A DNA stretch of 64,000 nucleotides, taken from Methylobacter sp. (GTDB taxonomy: Bacteria > Pseudomonadota > Gammaproteobacteria > Methylococcales > Methylomonadaceae). A program made the translations under genes and the position numbers. The DNA lies in assembly GCA_030653985.1 (NCBI GenBank), contig JAURYJ010000001.1:17992-81991 (forward strand), given 5' to 3'. This document shows, piece after piece, positions 1-7,742 of this stretch (positions within the stretch are counted from its first letter, which is position 1; each line of letters opens with the position of its first letter). The notes beneath the pieces are model-generated. The model was given only the letters and a program-made list of their open reading frames with translations, searched no databases and was not told where the DNA came from.

Positions 1-112
1 ACTCATTAATCAATAAGGCAAGGCGGCGGCTTTGTCGTTTTTTAATCAGGCTGCCTAGCAAGGTAGTTTTACCGGAACCGAGAAAGCCGGTAACGATGGT
101 GACCGGAATCAT
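1..112 (-). CDS. cobW: CobW-type GTPase, N-terminus only (runs off window)
   Basis: Only the first 37 or so codons are inside the window. The protein begins MIPVTIVTGFLGSGKTTLL, the Walker A region (GFLGSGKTT) of the CobW/G3E GTPase family, which act as metal chaperones. The start codon overlaps the stop of the upstream cbiH-cbiJ fusion by four bases (ATGA), so it is the next gene of the cobalamin operon and is probably translationally coupled. In this context a role in delivering cobalt to the chelatase is likely. The family assignment is firm; the exact subfamily cannot be told from this fragment. Confidence 0.8.
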   Translation of the reverse strand, partial: MIPVTIVTGFLGSGKTTLLGSLIKKRQSRRLALLINE

Positions 113-1746
113 GTGTTGATATTCCATGCTTGTAATTGCTTTAATATCGCCTCGAAACTTGAGGTGATAAACGGATACTCAAGTTTCGGGCGCTTGATGA
201 CCAGCAATGGGATATTCAGCGCCTGCGTTGCCGCCACTTTGGCTTGATAGCCGCCTGCATCGCCTGAATCCTTGGTGATGACGCAATCGATTTTCAAATC
301 TTGCCACAAGGCTTCATTGAACGCTTGCGAAAACGGCCCTTGCATCGCGCAAATATGGCTGCGCGGCACGCCCAGATCAATGGCCCGCTGAATGAATTCA
401 GGCTCCGGCGTTACGCGCACAAACCATTCGCGTTCGGCGGCTCCCGGCGCTTGTAGAAAGACAGCCAAGTCCTTGGAGCCGGTGGTTAGAAAAATGCGCC
501 GACCTAGGGCAATGGCCTGTTCGGCCGCTTGTTCTGTGGAATTACAGAAGCTAGAGACCATAGGATGTGCTGACGAAGGACGCGCATCAATATCAAGCGT
601 TCGCGAACGATGCGCTTCACTGTGTTCAGCACATCCTACGGAGCTGGGGCGTTCAAAACGCAGATACGGGATATTCAGGCTTTGCGACAAGCCCATCAGT
701 TGTTCCGAGATCAGGCTGGCGTAAGGATGGGTTGCATCAACGATTGCCTTTGCCTGATTTTGAGTTAGCGCCTGTCTTTGTGCTTCAACGCCCTGATGAC
801 CCGCCCAGACCGATACGCCGGAACAATGCTGGGCGGCAACCTCGCCGCCGTATTCGGTTGCAGCGGATACCACGACCGGATAGCCTTGCTGCGTCAATTC
901 GTTAGCAAGCTGATTGCCGTCGCTGGTGCCGGAAAAGACCCATAGGGCCTGTTCAGGCAATTCGTTTACAGGCTGTTCGGCTGGGGCTTCCCAACTGTTG
1001 TAGCCGCGCGGGGTAAAAATAAAGCCGCGCTTGCGCTGGGTAAAGCGGTTGCCGATCACGATGGTAGTCAGCATATCAAACTGCAAAGAGGGTAGCTCTT
1101 CCAGTGTGTGGATACTGACTTGCTGGCCGGGCCGATAGGCATTGCGCACTACGCCGCACAGTGTCTTCGGTGTTTTTGATTCCAGCATGATGTTGAGGAT
1201 ACGATACACGCCTTCCTGACGACCGGCGCTTTGCACGTTGTACAACACGCAGGCCAGATCAGCCTGGGCGATATGCCGACCGCGCTGCTCTATCCAGTCC
1301 CACGGACACAACAGATCGGACAGGCTCAGTGTGGCAAAGTCATGCGACAACGGTGAGCCTAATAAAGACGCGCAGGCATTGGCGGAAGTGATACCGGGGA
1401 TTACATTGACCTCATAGTCGTCATCTTCGCGCATTTCATCGAAAGCCAATGCAGCCATCGCGTAAATGCCGATGTCGCCGCTGGAAATCAATGCGACTTT
1501 AGCGCCGCTGCGGGCTTTTTCAATGGCTAATAAGGCACGTTCGCGTTCTTGAGTCAGCGGAGGCGTGTGGATTTCCTTGCCCGCTATCCACGGTTCAATC
1601 CAGCGCAAATACAAGTCATAAGCCACGATCACATCGCTGTCCCGCAATGCCGCTTCGGCGCGCGGAACGATCAAATCGCTAAATCCCGGCCCGACAGAAA
1701 CCAAATTTAATACACCTTTCATTGCTTCTATCCACTGTTTATTCAT
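109..1746 (-). CDS. cbiH-cbiJ: Fused precorrin-3B C17-methyltransferase (CbiH/CobJ) and precorrin-6A reductase (CbiJ/CobK)
   Basis: Residues about 9-260 form a SAM-dependent tetrapyrrole methylase with the N-terminal VSVGPG motif, the CbiH/CobJ ring-contraction enzyme. Residues about 265-545 are a CbiJ/CobK reductase, starting ALWVFSGTSDG and containing LTTGSKDL near the end. The two are normally separate genes. The ATG at 1746 follows an AAGGAAA ribosome site that lies in a duplicated 309-bp leader. The conserved protein starts only at the internal ATG at 1722 (MKGVLNLVSVGPG), so the first eight residues may be supplied by the leader junction. Residues about 370-396, just after LRFERP in the reductase half, are encoded by an inserted palindromic element (561-638) that keeps the frame. 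The stop overlaps cobW. Confidence 0.9.
   Translation of the reverse strand: MNKQWIEAMKGVLNLVSVGPGFSDLIVPRAEAALRDSDVIVAYDLYLRWIEPWIAGKEIHTPPLTQERERALLAIEKARSGAKVALISSGDIGIYAMAALAFDEMREDDDYEVNVIPGITSANACASLLGSPLSHDFATLSLSDLLCPWDWIEQRGRHIAQADLACVLYNVQSAGRQEGVYRILNIMLESKTPKTLCGVVRNAYRPGQQVSIHTLEELPSLQFDMLTTIVIGNRFTQRKRGFIFTPRGYNSWEAPAEQPVNELPEQALWVFSGTSDGNQLANELTQQGYPVVVSAATEYGGEVAAQHCSGVSVWAGHQGVEAQRQALTQNQAKAIVDATHPYASLISEQLMGLSQSLNIPYLRFERPSSVGCAEHSEAHRSRTLDIDARPSSAHPMVSSFCNSTEQAAEQAIALGRRIFLTTGSKDLAVFLQAPGAAEREWFVRVTPEPEFIQRAIDLGVPRSHICAMQGPFSQAFNEALWQDLKIDCVITKDSGDAGGYQAKVAATQALNIPLLVIKRPKLEYPFITSSFEAILKQLQAWNINT
561..638. repeat. Palindromic element inserted in frame inside cbiJ domain
   Basis: The ends are perfect 13-bp inverted repeats (TAGGATGTGCTGA and TCAGCACATCCTA). 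Inside them GCGCATC pairs with GATGCGC, and there is a central GTTCGCGAAC palindrome, so the whole unit can fold into one long hairpin. It is 78 bp, a multiple of three, and adds 26 codons rich in Ser, Ala, His and Arg without a stop. The protein around it resumes normal CbiJ sequence, which suggests an insertion into a surface loop. Confidence 0.8.
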
Positions 1747-1783
1747 CAAATTTCCTTGTTGGTCTGAAACCTCCCCCTTTAGG

Positions 1784-1898
1784 AAAAGCTATCTACACAT
1801 CTTTACAGCCAATTGATTGCATTGAAATTTATTAAAGATGGCTTTTAATAAAATCTCATTAATATCAATTTGTTACTATATTTGTGTAGATAGCTTTG
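1784..1898. mobile_element. MITE-like element nested in leader copy 1
   Basis: The 115-bp AT-rich unit has 15-bp terminal inverted repeats (AAAGCTATCTACACA near the left end, its complement at the right end) and is flanked on both sides by the same nine bases, CCCTTTAGG (1775-1783 and 1899-1907). That is the form of a target duplication. It has no coding capacity. The same unit sits at the equivalent place in leader copy 2, so insertion came before the leader duplication. Confidence 0.7.
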
Positions 1899-1983
1899 CC
1901 CTTTAGGGGGATTTTTAAATTTTGACAACGATACGCGAGTATCCTTATCCTTCACGGTAACCTCCTCGTTCACGGGGAGGAAC

Positions 1984-2043
1984 AATCCACCGACCTCTAT
2001 CCGTCGGCGGGTGTCACTCGACGGATGAGGTCGGGTGTGGATT
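1984..2043. repeat. 60-bp hairpin in leader copy 1
   Basis: AATCCAC, CGACCTC and TATCCGTCG on the left are mirrored by CGACGGAT, GAGGTCG and GTGGATT on the right around a short loop. One arm plus flank ends in GTGGATTGAAAC, which resembles the end of some CRISPR repeats, but no array is present. In the transcript it would lie far upstream of the ribosome site. Confidence 0.6.
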
Positions 2044-2125
2044 GAAACATCAAAGAGTTGGGCGTGCCATGCGCGCCTTCCCAAGTTTCAGCTTTTTCTT
2101 CGTGTCTTCGTGGTGAAATTTTTCG

Positions 2126-2234
2126 CGTTCCCACGCGCTGTGTCCTGTGTTTACACTGGCTACGTTTTTGAACATTGCGCATGACTCATGGCGCAGCGTG
2201 CCTTAACTGCATTCCCACGCAGCGCGTGGGAACG
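2126..2234. repeat. Inverted-repeat intergenic element, copy A
   Basis: Perfect 15-bp inverted repeats CGTTCCCACGCGCTG and CAGCGCGTGGGAACG bound a spacer of about 80 bp. The same element type recurs at 4915-5023 with similar tips and a different middle. Together with leader copy 1 it fills the 507-bp gap between cbiG and cbiH-cbiJ, in which I see no gene. Confidence 0.75.
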
Positions 2235-2253
2235 AGGTAAACATCTTATGTCT

Positions 2254-3036
2254 TTAAATGCCTTTATCTTCAACCACGGCCACGGCCACGCCGTTTAAAG
2301 CCATTTTGGGCACGATCAATTTTCCACGCATACCGGCAATCAAGGCGCAGGGTTCGCAGACGCCTGGCAAGCCCACATTCTGCTGCACCCAATCCGAAGC
2401 TTTAGTTACCCAAGGCCGTGCCGCCACGGTTGCACTTGCCAAGACTCGCAGCGGCAAATGGTGCTGATCGCAAAAATCCACCAAACCCTGTTCGTTTGCC
2501 TTCAAGTCTATGGTGGTTATTTCGCGCACTTCGCTTAACTGCCGCTCTCCCAGCGCTTGCTGCACGGCGGCGGCGATTTGTTCGGCAGTGACACCTTTAC
2601 GGCAACCTATACCGACCACCAAAGGCTTCAAGGCTTCGGTCGCCGTAGTAATGACCGGTACCGCACCGATTGCATTGGCGACGCGATAAGCCAAACGATT
2701 GGCGCCGCCTTCATGACCGGCCAACAGCGACACCGCAAATCGTCCGGCTTCGTCCAGCACCACGACGGCCGGGTCGCTATGTTTGTCCGGCGCTAAACCG
2801 TCGAGAAAGCGCACCGCGATGCCGCTGGCGGCGATCATGATCCATTGCGTATGTTGCCGATAGGCAGCGGCAAACTGTTGTTTCTGGCTGGTGGTATTGT
2901 TTGTAGGGGCGACCTGCCGGTCGCTCTTTGTTACAGGAAGCCACGGACGATACAATACTCCACCTAGCCGTTCCTGCAAGACTAAAGCCAAGGTTTCGCT
3001 TTCCGGTCTTACCAGCCAGATGCCGCAATCAGTCAT
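2254..3036 (-). CDS. cbiG: Cobalt-precorrin 5A hydrolase (CbiG), short form
   Basis: CbiG opens the delta-lactone of cobalt-precorrin-5A in the oxygen-independent route. The 260-residue protein has the N-terminal CbiG region (MIAASGIAVR, then LLAGHEGGANRLA at about 105-117) followed directly by the C-terminal CobE-like region (VVGIGCRKG at about 143). The middle domain found in many longer CbiG proteins is missing. Residues about 36-50 (APTNNTTSQ) look out of place and are encoded over a small palindrome of the GGGGCGACC type. It is followed by the repeat-filled gap before cbiH-cbiJ and lies 42 bases downstream of cbiF. Confidence 0.88.
   Translation of the reverse strand: MTDCGIWLVRPESETLALVLQERLGGVLYRPWLPVTKSDRQVAPTNNTTSQKQQFAAAYRQHTQWIMIAASGIAVRFLDGLAPDKHSDPAVVVLDEAGRFAVSLLAGHEGGANRLAYRVANAIGAVPVITTATEALKPLVVGIGCRKGVTAEQIAAAVQQALGERQLSEVREITTIDLKANEQGLVDFCDQHHLPLRVLASATVAARPWVTKASDWVQQNVGLPGVCEPCALIAGMRGKLIVPKMALNGVAVAVVEDKGI
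2904..2928. repeat. Small palindrome of the GTAGGGGCGACC class inside cbiG
   Basis: GCGACC TGCC GGTCGC forms a hairpin next to GTAGGGGC. The same GTAGGGGCGAC sequence, in either orientation, is present in the elements inside the ATP-grasp gene at 22663 and the beta-propeller gene at 54412. It is translated in frame here. Confidence 0.5.
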
Positions 3037-3078
3037 GCAGAGGCCTTCTTTTATCCAACATACACATCAGCAGAAAAT

Positions 3079-3858
3079 TCATAAGGGATCATGTTTTTTC
3101 TTTTTTACGACGCGAAAAATATGGGTGAAATCCTTCGAATACAAACTGGATTCGGTTTGCTCTCCGCGCCCCAAAGCTTTGCCTACCAATAACATCGTGG
3201 TCAGGTTCCACTCAGCTTTTTGGGTTTCTGTAAGAATCGTCCCCAAAGTGCCTTGGTAAGACCGCTCTTCCGGCCAGGTTGCCCGATAGACCAGAGCGAC
3301 CGGGGTATCGTCCGGGTAATGCAAACGCAGGTCGGCGACTATTTTTTTCAAATGCGGTCCCGACAGGAAGATGCACATCGTCGCTTGGTGTTCGGCCAGC
3401 CGTGCAATCGATTCCAGTTCCGGCACGGCGGAGGCGCGGCCGGAAACTCGGGTCAGGATGACGGTTTGCGAGATTTCCGGTTTGGTCAGCTCGGCCTTAA
3501 TGGATGCCGCCGCAGCTGTGAACGAAGACACGCCCGGCACAATGTCGTAGTCAATACCGAGCGCATCAAGTCGCCGCATTTGCTCGGCGGTTGCGCCGTA
3601 AATGGCGGGGTCGCCGGAATGCAAACGCGCCACATCGCAATCGGCTTCCTGAGCGCGACGGTAGCAGGCTTCCTGTTGCTCAAGGTCGAGCTTGGCGGTG
3701 TCGATCAATTCGGCATCTACTCGGCAATGCTGCAACATGTCGGTAGGCACCAATGATCCGGCGTACAACACCATGCTGACCCGGCCGAGAATAGCCGCGC
3801 CGCGCAAGGTAATTAGGTCGGAAGCGCCCGGACCTGCGCCGATAAAATAAACTTTCAT
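3079..3858 (-). CDS. cbiF: Precorrin-4 / cobalt-precorrin-4 C11-methyltransferase
   Basis: A SAM-dependent methylase of the tetrapyrrole family that methylates C11 of the corrin ring. It begins MKVYFIGAGPGASDLIT and contains the CbiF signatures LRGAAIL, YAGSLVP, HSGDPAIYG at about 81-89 and VPGVSSF. The length, 259 residues, is normal. The start is the ATG at 3858, five to six bases after the AAGGAAA site supplied by leader copy 2. The C-terminus ends in a short Lys-rich tail. Confidence 0.93.
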   Translation of the reverse strand: MKVYFIGAGPGASDLITLRGAAILGRVSMVLYAGSLVPTDMLQHCRVDAELIDTAKLDLEQQEACYRRAQEADCDVARLHSGDPAIYGATAEQMRRLDALGIDYDIVPGVSSFTAAAASIKAELTKPEISQTVILTRVSGRASAVPELESIARLAEHQATMCIFLSGPHLKKIVADLRLHYPDDTPVALVYRATWPEERSYQGTLGTILTETQKAEWNLTTMLLVGKALGRGEQTESSLYSKDFTHIFRVVKKKKHDPL

Positions 3859-4162
3859 CAAATTTCCTTGTTGGTCTGAAACCTCCCCCTTTAGGAAAAG
3901 CTATCTACACATCTTTACAGCCAATTGATTGCATTGAAATTCATTAAAGATGGCTTTTAATAAAATCTCATTAATATCAATTTGTTACCATATTTGTGTA
4001 GATAGCTTTGCCCTTTAGGGGGATTTTTAAATTTTGACAACGATACGGGAGTATCGTTATCCTTCACGGTAACCTCCTCGTTCACGGGGAGGAACAATCC
4101 ACCGACCTCTATCCGTCGGCGGGTGTCACTCGACGGATGAGGTCGGGTGTGGATTGAAACAT
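3854..4162 (-). repeat. 309-bp duplicated leader, copy 2 (in front of cbiF)
   Basis: This is the second copy of the segment at 1742-2050, in the same orientation, with a nested MITE at about 3896-4010 and the same hairpin. Its far end reaches into the coding sequence of cbiL: the last dozen codons of cbiL (ACFNPHPTSSVE) are written by the hairpin. Its near end gives cbiF its ribosome site. Copy 1 instead continues into unrelated sequence beyond position 2050. Confidence 0.85.
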
Positions 4163-4893
4163 GCGTGTCTTCTCTCTCTGGGTGTTTTGCGTATCAGTAA
4201 AGTGGCGAGATAGCCCATCGCCGCCGTAGCGCACAAATCGCTGACATCATCTGCCAGCATTTCATCCGCCAAGCCGATGCGGCGGGCGAAAGCGCAGTGC
4301 TCGGCGATGCCCATGTCACCGAGCAGAGCCAGCACCCAGGGCAGGCGTGCGCCGATTTTCATTAGCACCACAATGTCATGGTTTTCGATATCGTGACGCA
4401 GAGCTGCCGCATCTTCGGGGCAGGGCAAAATCAAGGTGCGCTCCTTACCTTCACCCAGCGGCCAGCCCATAGCAGCCGCAGCAGCGGCATAACTGGTGAT
4501 ACCGGGGAAAGTACGTTGCGGTAAATCTGGCAAATACTCGCGCAAAGCAGCCAATATATAGCCGTAAGTGGAGTAAGTTAGGCTGTCGCCTATCGTCAAG
4601 TAAGCCACGTTACGACCGGCGCGTAACTCGATGGCGATGGTCTCGGCCAGTTGCGCGTAATGCTCGCTCAGCATGGCGCGGTCAGGGTCCATGGTGAACT
4701 CGATTTCGCGTATCCGCTGCTGATCGATGCTTATGCCCGTTAAGCATTGCAGCGCCACCGATGTTTTGGCCGTTTGGGCACGCGGCGCGTAAATAATGTC
4801 GGCCTGTTGTAATGCCTCAACTGCCGCCAGCGGAATGTAGCCGGAAGGCCCAGGCCCCACACCTATGCCCCAGAATGTACCTAAATGACTCAT
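4126..4893 (-). CDS. cbiL: Precorrin-2 / cobalt-factor II C20-methyltransferase
   Basis: A SAM-dependent methylase that acts on C20, the first methylation after the sirohydrochlorin branch point. It starts GTFWGIGVGPGPSGYIPL and has the CbiL/CobI features IYAPRA, AYLTIGDSLTYSTYGY at about 97-112 and RTFPGITSYAAAAA. The 255-residue length fits the family. The natural end is probably near TLLIRKTP; the last twelve residues come from the duplicated leader. The start has a plausible AGGAGAAAT ribosome site. A repeat element separates it from cbiD upstream. Confidence 0.93.
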   Translation of the reverse strand: MSHLGTFWGIGVGPGPSGYIPLAAVEALQQADIIYAPRAQTAKTSVALQCLTGISIDQQRIREIEFTMDPDRAMLSEHYAQLAETIAIELRAGRNVAYLTIGDSLTYSTYGYILAALREYLPDLPQRTFPGITSYAAAAAAMGWPLGEGKERTLILPCPEDAAALRHDIENHDIVVLMKIGARLPWVLALLGDMGIAEHCAFARRIGLADEMLADDVSDLCATAAMGYLATLLIRKTPRERRHACFNPHPTSSVE

Positions 4894-4914
4894 ATTTCTC
4901 CTAAGCTATTATTT

Positions 4915-5023
4915 CGTTCCCACGTGCTGTGCCGCAAGCACATGTAATGTTTGGAAAACTAGGTGGCGCAAACACAGGACGCAGCGCGTCCTGCATGGCA
5001 TTCCCACGCAGCGCGTGGGAACG
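4915..5023. repeat. Inverted-repeat intergenic element, copy B
   Basis: The tips CGTTCCCACGTGCTG (4915-4929) and CAGCGCGTGGGAACG (5009-5023) match those of the element at 2126-2234, with one change. The interior has smaller nested palindromes (GGACGCAGCGCGTCC). It fills most of the 163-bp gap between cbiL and cbiD. Confidence 0.75.
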
Positions 5024-5056
5024 AGAATAACTGCCCATTGGCAGCAGCAGTTGTTT

Positions 5057-6187
5057 TTAATCTGCTCCCAAGCTTTCGCCTTGTAAATTAAATAACCGCA
5101 CTTCAACCCGTTTCACCGCAGGTACTCTGGCATGTACAAGCGCGGCGATGCGTTGTTCTATATCTAGCCATAATGCCTGCGAGTCCGGTTCGCTGTTTAA
5201 TCGTTCTATTGCCGCTTCCACAGTATTGGACTGTTCCAGCTCTTGTACCAACAGGCGGTTAAATCCCCGTTCCGCAGCCACCCGGGCGACAACGCTCATG
5301 GCCATGTCGCTCCTGCTGGAGTGCGTATCCCATATGCCGTCCAGCACTTTGGCCAGTTTTCCGGGATGCCCCAACAACCACAATATATCCAGATGGCGTT
5401 GTTGTTCAGCCAAAGCCTGCTGTAAAAAATCTAACGCGTCGCCAAGAAAATTGGCGATTTGCACGGATTGTTGTACCGGCAAGCCCAGTATTTCTTTGGC
5501 ATAAGTACGGCCGATTTTGCCCGGCAGCAAGGCGATTTGAGTTTCTTTGTCGCCTAAGGCAACGCGTACATAAACCTCAATCGAGGCAATCCAGGATGCC
5601 AATGATAACGGTTCCACTATACCTGAGGTGCCGAGTATCGATATGCCGCCAACTATGCCGAGCCTCGGGTTAAAGGTTTTTTTAGCAATCGCCTCGCCGT
5701 TGATACAGCCGATGGTTAGGTCGAAACCTTGGTCTTTATTAGTGCTCAGTTCGGCGACCGCCTGCCGCATCATCTTGCGCGGAGTCGGGTTAATTGCAGG
5801 CTCACCTACCGCTACGCGTAAGCCGGGTTGAGTCGCAGTGCCGACGCCCTTGCCTGCAAAAAAGCGTAGCTGTCCTTTATCGTTTCTTTGTACTTCGGCA
5901 AAGATTGTCGCTCCGTGGGTATTATCCGGGTCATCACCGCCGTCTTTGAACACTTCGGCGCGTACTGTTTTTGAACCTAGCCAATGAATGTCTTGAATCG
6001 GTACAGTTAGATAATGGACATCGTCTGATAATGTTATCTGCACCTGCGTGGGGCGCTCACCGTGTAGCAGTAAATAAAGCGCGGCTTTCACTGCCGCCGT
6101 GGCGCAGCTTCCGGTAGTGCGCCCGCGTCTTAAACCGTTGGGCGCGAGTACCTTGAGATCGAATTCTTTAAGCCTCGTCTGTGCCAT
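5057..6187 (-). CDS. cbiD: Cobalt-precorrin-5B C1-methyltransferase
   Basis: CbiD methylates C1 in the oxygen-independent pathway and is diagnostic of it. The N-terminal GLRRGRTTGSCATAAVKAA motif at residues about 18-36 is the family signature, and GTSGIVEPLS and LLGHPGKLAK are also present. The length, 376 residues, is usual. The start overlaps the end of the cbiX-cbiC fusion by 20 bases, so the two are probably translationally coupled. Confidence 0.94.
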   Translation of the reverse strand: MAQTRLKEFDLKVLAPNGLRRGRTTGSCATAAVKAALYLLLHGERPTQVQITLSDDVHYLTVPIQDIHWLGSKTVRAEVFKDGGDDPDNTHGATIFAEVQRNDKGQLRFFAGKGVGTATQPGLRVAVGEPAINPTPRKMMRQAVAELSTNKDQGFDLTIGCINGEAIAKKTFNPRLGIVGGISILGTSGIVEPLSLASWIASIEVYVRVALGDKETQIALLPGKIGRTYAKEILGLPVQQSVQIANFLGDALDFLQQALAEQQRHLDILWLLGHPGKLAKVLDGIWDTHSSRSDMAMSVVARVAAERGFNRLLVQELEQSNTVEAAIERLNSEPDSQALWLDIEQRIAALVHARVPAVKRVEVRLFNLQGESLGAD

Positions 6188-7742
6188 AGTCTACAAGTTG
6201 ATTTACCGCATCGATCATCAAGCCGTTGACCACGGTTGCCGCCCACGGCGAACCGCCGCGCGTGCCGCTGTTGGTGATGCGCGGCACTTGCAGGCAGCGT
6301 TTTAATTCTGCTTTCGATTCGCAGGTACCGACAAAGCCGACCGGCAAGCCGATCACCAGCTGCGGTCGCCAGCCGTGTTCACGAATCAGGCGCACAGTTT
6401 CCCTAATCGCCGTCGGCGCATCGCCTATAGCCAGCACGATATCGTTGCCGAATTTTTCGAAGGCGCGGCGAATGCCGGCGGCGGAACGGGTAATGTCCTG
6501 CGTTTGCGCCATCAATGCGGTTTCTGGGTCATGCACCCCGCACCAGGTTTCGATGCCCAGTTGTTCGAGCAGTGCGCGTTTTAGGCCGGTTTGCACCATG
6601 GTCACGTCGGTCACTACACGCTTGCAGCGCAACAAGGCACGGATGCCGGTTTCGACCGCACCCGGCGAAAAATAAAGGTCATCGACCGCGTTAAAATCGC
6701 CGCTGGTATGCACCAGCCGTTGCAGCACGGTTAAATGCGTCTCGGGAAACACAGACCAGTCGCGCCCTGCAGCGATGATGCGAAAACTTTCGGCTTCGAT
6801 CGGATGCGGTACGTAAGGGGCGAATTCTGTTGCAGCCTGATCGACAACGGCTTTTTCGGACAAACCGCGCACCTGAAGATGATGTGGGCGTTGCGGTTCG
6901 CCGACCTGCTGTTCAAAGCCGACGATTTGCACCCGGTATTTGCATAGCGAGCAGTTCATCGCCGCACGGCCTTCTACCGCTTCTTGGGCTCTGGCGATGA
7001 GCACATCGGCCACGTTCGGATGCACGCCAAGATAACCGGATTTCAGCACTTCGAGCTCCGGTTCGCGTTCCTGCATGGTATCGGCGGCCTCATAAATGCG
7101 CTTGACTAAGATGCCGTTGAACAGGAAAAAAGGCACCACAATCAGCCGTGCGTAGCCCAACTTGGCGGCAGCACGCAGACCATCGGCAACCAGCGGTTTG
7201 GCCGTGCCTGAATAGCACACGTAAGACCCACCAAAGCCCATGCCTTCTTCGATCATACGCGCGAATTTGGCGACTTCGCCATTGGCGTCGGGATCGGTGG
7301 TGCCTCGGCCGACCAGCACCAGACAGGTATCGGCGCGGCGTACTGTTTTAGATGATGTGGCTTCGGCCTCGACGATACGTTGCTGAATCACTTGCAGCAA
7401 TAGCGGATGTAAACCCAGCGGTGCGCCGAAATGAAAATCGATCTCGGGATGTTCGCGCGCGAAGGTCAGCAATTCGCTGGGCATATCGTTTTTGGCATGG
7501 GTCGCCGCCAACAAAATACCCGGAACCATGACAATTTGCTTGGCATCAGCGCTGACTTGAACTGCAATCGCCTGGTCGATAGTTGGGCTGGCGAATTCAA
7601 GATAACCGTGACTGACTTGATGCTGCGGTGCGCGCTCCCTGACCAGTTCAACCAACTGCTCGAATTCGCGGACGCCGTCGGCATCTCTGCTGCCGTGACC
7701 TGCGATAACCAGACCGAATTGTTGGTTGGGTTCAGTGTGCAT
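6168..7742 (-). CDS. cbiX-cbiC: Fused sirohydrochlorin cobaltochelatase (CbiX) and precorrin-8X methylmutase (CbiC/CobH)
   Basis: Residues about 8-260 are a two-lobe CbiX chelatase: VIAGHGSRD at 13-21 and the metal-binding [10 protein letters not shown] in the first lobe, [11 protein letters not shown] and PFFLFNGIL in the second. A linker with CSLCKYRV and paired His follows at about 274-300, as seen next to CbiX in other bacteria. Residues about 315-524 are the methylmutase, with the catalytic His in RLVHTSGDF and the IGDAPTAI loop. The first lobe inserts cobalt early; the second moves the C11 methyl to C12. One chain thus covers the first and a late step. The start overlaps cbiE by 11 bases. 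Confidence 0.92.
   Translation of the reverse strand: MHTEPNQQFGLVIAGHGSRDADGVREFEQLVELVRERAPQHQVSHGYLEFASPTIDQAIAVQVSADAKQIVMVPGILLAATHAKNDMPSELLTFAREHPEIDFHFGAPLGLHPLLLQVIQQRIVEAEATSSKTVRRADTCLVLVGRGTTDPDANGEVAKFARMIEEGMGFGGSYVCYSGTAKPLVADGLRAAAKLGYARLIVVPFFLFNGILVKRIYEAADTMQEREPELEVLKSGYLGVHPNVADVLIARAQEAVEGRAAMNCSLCKYRVQIVGFEQQVGEPQRPHHLQVRGLSEKAVVDQAATEFAPYVPHPIEAESFRIIAAGRDWSVFPETHLTVLQRLVHTSGDFNAVDDLYFSPGAVETGIRALLRCKRVVTDVTMVQTGLKRALLEQLGIETWCGVHDPETALMAQTQDITRSAAGIRRAFEKFGNDIVLAIGDAPTAIRETVRLIREHGWRPQLVIGLPVGFVGTCESKAELKRCLQVPRITNSGTRGGSPWAATVVNGLMIDAVNQLVDYGTDEA

Larger units (their letters stand above)
1742..2050 (-). repeat. 309-bp duplicated leader, copy 1 (in front of cbiH-cbiJ)
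   Basis: This segment matches 3854-4162 over its whole 309 bp with only about four substitutions. Read on the minus strand it starts with a long hairpin, then the segment into which a MITE is inserted, and ends with an AAGGAAATTTG ribosome site directly before the start codon of cbiH-cbiJ. Copy 2 does the same for cbiF. It therefore works as a duplicated 5' leader rather than as random intergenic DNA. Whether it also carries a promoter is not clear from the sequence. Confidence 0.85.

Noticed and set aside
392..724. Plus-strand frames opposite the cobalamin genes (here and throughout 1-14600)
   Set aside because: They lie wholly opposite well-supported minus-strand genes, lack ribosome sites and show no recognisable protein features.
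2007..2050. CRISPR-like repeat ending GTGGATTGAAAC at the end of the duplicated leaders (also 4119-4162)
   Set aside because: Only one unit occurs in each copy, there are no spacers or cas genes, and the unit is one arm of a larger inverted repeat that explains it better.
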